Shown here piece after piece: positions 61,885 to 64,000 of a stretch of 64,000 nt of DNA (position 1 is the first letter of the stretch; every line of letters starts with the position of its first letter). Source of the DNA: Chitinophaga filiformis (GTDB lineage: Bacteria; Bacteroidota; Bacteroidia; Chitinophagales; Chitinophagaceae); assembly GCF_900102545.1 (NCBI RefSeq), contig NZ_FNBN01000013.1, positions 1 through 64,000 on the forward strand. The letters are read 5' to 3'. The position numbers and the translations under genes are program-made. Below the pieces are notes generated by a model. It saw only the letters and a list, made by a program, of their open reading frames with translations. It ran no database searches and had not been told where the DNA came from.

Positions 61885-63450
61885 CAGGATAACACTACCC
61901 TGCTGTTGTATGGCCTGATGCGTATTATCCAGGTACGTGATCGTCCATAAGTAAGTGCCGGGAGGCAATGGCTGTCCTTTCTGATCTCCCCTCCATCCAT
62001 CATTCACATCGGTATTGACGTAGATCAATTGTCCCCAGCGATTATAAACAGACATCCTGAAATCACTGATCCTGTCAAATACCCTTACCCGGAATACATC
62101 ATTCAAACCATCGCCGTCAGGACTGAAGGCATTCGGCACATATACTGCACATTTATTGGAGGCTACCGGCACTTCAAGGTCGCCGGCAATATCGCAATCC
62201 TGTGCATCAGTAATGTGATAGATATAATTACCGCCCCGCAGATTCCTGATGATACTATCCGCTTGTGAAACAATGCCGGGAATACTGTAAGTATAAGGAG
62301 TTACACCGCCTGTTGCCGCCAGTGTCAGTTCAGCATCATTGGTAACGGCACAGCTCATACCCCGTAACGAACTGCCCAGAAAAACAAACGGCGGCGGATC
62401 TGTTATTGAGATGTCATATAAAGTATCCAGGCATCCTTTAGCATCTTTGATGATAATATCATATTTGCCCGCATACAGATTATCAAATTCCGGTGATAAT
62501 TTGCCTTGTGTATCCCCGTTCAGATAATATTCATAAGGTCCGGTACCGCCGGTGGTATTCAGCTGGATCTTGTTCTGGTTTTGCCCCGTACAACCCGCCA
62601 GGACGACTTCTGCATGACCGTCAAATGCTGTTTCAGACACAGTGATCGTATCCCGCACTGTTACCCCGTTACGGGCATGTACAGTTACAATATAATCACC
62701 CGAAGGGAGTCTGTCCCGGGTATTGGAAATACTGCCGTTGTCCTCCCATGTGCAGGTAAACGGCGGATATGTTCCTGTTACCGAAATACTGACAGAACCG
62801 GTGCTCACGCCTTTACAACTGGGTATTATATCATATGATATCTGTGGCACCTCCCGCAGCGTGTCTGATAGATTGTCGATGGCAAGCGCTATGCCATAGG
62901 CATTATCGCAGGCAACGCGTACGTCACCACCAAATACGATGTAACTGTATTCGCCATGCGGGGTAAATTCAGCAGTGAACCGTTGCCACTCTGTATTATA
63001 AAAAGGTCCCGACTGCCAAAGTAATTCCAGTGTATCCGTCAGTGTTGTTGCTCCATAAATAGCCAGTGCGCCATAACAGGTGGCTGAATCATATCCCCGG
63101 GCAAAACAGAGGTCAAAAGACACCCGGTAAGTTTTGTCGGGCAGCAGATCCGTATTCAGTTTCTGTGCGATTGCTTCCAGCCAGTGTGGTCCGCCTCTGA
63201 AGGCAGAATAGGTGCTCCCGTTCGAAGCCGGTTTATACACCCCTGTTACTCCTGGTTGAATATCAGGTGTAGAGGAAACAACCAACCATTGACCGGGTGC
63301 TCTATATTGAGAAGGTACCCCTTCCAGTGAGGGGTTGCGGATGCCTATGTCCTGCGCCTTCAGGATTGCCGGCATCACAAAGATAATGGAGTACAGAAAA
63401 AGTAACCTGTACACGGTTACCAGCCGGTAATACCCAGCCTTTAAATTCAT
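61876..63450 (-). CDS. T9SS cargo protein with gliding-motility (type B) C-terminal domain
   Basis: A 524-residue secreted protein. After the signal (ending near ILKAQ), residues 30-200 form a beta-sandwich domain. SprB-type repeats follow (about 205-260, 285-340 and 370-420; TGTYPPFTCTWEDNGSIS is clear). The C-terminal domain (about 430-524) has VYVPNAFSPDGDGLNDVFRV and MSVYNRWGQLIY, the CHU_C/type B sorting signal of the type IX secretion system. It would be exported to the cell surface. No adhesin function can be assigned. Confidence 0.94.
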   Translation of the reverse strand: MNLKAGYYRLVTVYRLLFLYSIIFVMPAILKAQDIGIRNPSLEGVPSQYRAPGQWLVVSSTPDIQPGVTGVYKPASNGSTYSAFRGGPHWLEAIAQKLNTDLLPDKTYRVSFDLCFARGYDSATCYGALAIYGATTLTDTLELLWQSGPFYNTEWQRFTAEFTPHGEYSYIVFGGDVRVACDNAYGIALAIDNLSDTLREVPQISYDIIPSCKGVSTGSVSISVTGTYPPFTCTWEDNGSISNTRDRLPSGDYIVTVHARNGVTVRDTITVSETAFDGHAEVVLAGCTGQNQNKIQLNTTGGTGPYEYYLNGDTQGKLSPEFDNLYAGKYDIIIKDAKGCLDTLYDISITDPPPFVFLGSSLRGMSCAVTNDAELTLAATGGVTPYTYSIPGIVSQADSIIRNLRGGNYIYHITDAQDCDIAGDLEVPVASNKCAVYVPNAFSPDGDGLNDVFRVRVFDRISDFRMSVYNRWGQLIYVNTDVNDGWRGDQKGQPLPPGTYLWTITYLDNTHQAIQQQGSVILIK

Positions 63451-63576
63451 AGGATCTTGTGTTTCAAATTGCTATTACAGTCAGATATAAAAGTTGGGCG
63501 GCCTTTTACATTCTCACATGATTTCCGCTTGCAAAGCTACACTTAATTGATAATTTTTCATAATAACTTATCATGC

Positions 63577-64000
63577 TCATAAGCGCTTAAACAGGTTCTC
63601 TTTCACAGTAGCGAACCATTCCTCTTTTAATATACTTAGAATGATGGTGCTTCTTCGGGTGCCATCGGGATTGGCGGCACAGCTCCGCATGGTTCCTTCC
63701 ACCGTACAACCAATGCTCTTCATGGCAGCTATACTTCTTTCATTATTGTGAGCAGCCCTGAATTCCACACGCTCCATATCCATCCGTTCAAAGGCAAATT
63801 GCAACAGCAGGTACTTACAGTGTTTGTTCAGTCCTGTACCCTGGAAGTCTTTACCGTACCAGGTATATCCTAATTGCAACATGCTATGTGCCAGCTGGAT
63901 ATCATAAAAACGCGTGCTGCCGGCGTACTTCTGCGATTGTTTATCAAAGACGATAAAAGGATATTCCTTTCCGGCATTACGGCCTTCTACGGCTGCCCGG
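63577..64000 (-). CDS. GNAT acetyltransferase, RimJ/RimL-like, cut by the window edge
   Basis: The reading frame stays open from its stop at 63577 to the end of the window, so only the last 140 or so residues are seen and the start lies beyond 64000. Visible parts are AAVEGRNAGKEYPFIVFD, YAGSTRFYDIQLAHSMLQLG, YTWYGKDFQGTGLNKHCKYL (the acetyl-CoA loop region), EFRAAHNNERSIAAMKSIGC and a C-terminal VEGTMRSC. This is typical of RimJ/RimL-type GNATs that modify protein N termini or small molecules. An ATG at 63882 is internal and not the true start. Confidence 0.88.
   Translation of the reverse strand, partial: RAAVEGRNAGKEYPFIVFDKQSQKYAGSTRFYDIQLAHSMLQLGYTWYGKDFQGTGLNKHCKYLLLQFAFERMDMERVEFRAAHNNERSIAAMKSIGCTVEGTMRSCAANPDGTRRSTIILSILKEEWFATVKENLFKRL

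Overview
The window is most likely chromosomal DNA of a soil- or plant-associated Bacteroidota of the Chitinophagaceae, Chitinophaga-like. The evidence is GC content in the mid-forties, promoter boxes of the Bacteroidota type (TAnnTTTG), many secreted glycoside hydrolases, a TonB-dependent receptor, a large protein with a type IX secretion (type B) sorting domain, and many AraC-family and LytTR regulators. About 67 intact genes, one edge-truncated gene and one pseudogene are supported. I see no tRNA, rRNA, CRISPR array, prophage or insertion sequence.

Layout. 1-389: an imperfect repeat cluster. 390-7829: a Crp-like regulator, two small membrane proteins, a GH92 mannosidase, a DinB protein, a Rof-like antiterminator and a GH18-like barrel protein. 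7917-12304: a membrane protein/LytS-type kinase/LytTR regulator operon, divergent from a two-gene ABC transporter. 12381-15508: a GH27 alpha-galactosidase and an SDR/AraC pair. 15652-20056: a four-gene operon, TonB receptor - PnuC - NadR - phosphodiester glycosidase, that reads as a pyridine-nucleotide salvage route from outer membrane to cytoplasm. 20262-27760: a Sel1 protein, a GH9, a TlpA-like oxidoreductase, a LuxR protein with a dead receiver, a coiled-coil envelope pair and an AraC regulator. 27900-32554: TetR plus a tripartite efflux pump (TolC, HlyD, MFS).

32649-45453: DoxX, a MarR-GNAT fusion, a saccharopine-dehydrogenase-like enzyme, then the operon thioredoxin - ApbE - DUF4266 lipoprotein - DUF3570 protein, in which the DUF3570 protein carries a candidate flavinylation motif. 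GH97, GH13, UspA, DoxX and PAP2 genes and a GNAT pseudogene follow. 45595-50819: an orphan operator/promoter, a VOC protein, and a nitric-oxide defence cluster (group III truncated globin, Rrf2/NsrR-like Fe-S sensor, RIC repair protein, quinol NO reductase) with a symmetric divergent control region. 51126-64000: RsgA, GNAT, DinB and VOC proteins, AraC regulators, a P-loop kinase overlapping a Thg1-like 3'-5' polymerase (a probable RNA repair pair), a Na+/H+ antiporter, an M3 peptidase, a T9SS cargo protein and an edge-truncated GNAT.

The best candidates for under-described biology are the TonB-PnuC-NadR-NAGPA operon, the ApbE/DUF4266/DUF3570 operon and the kinase-Thg1 pair. All functions are inferred from sequence read by eye, with no database search.
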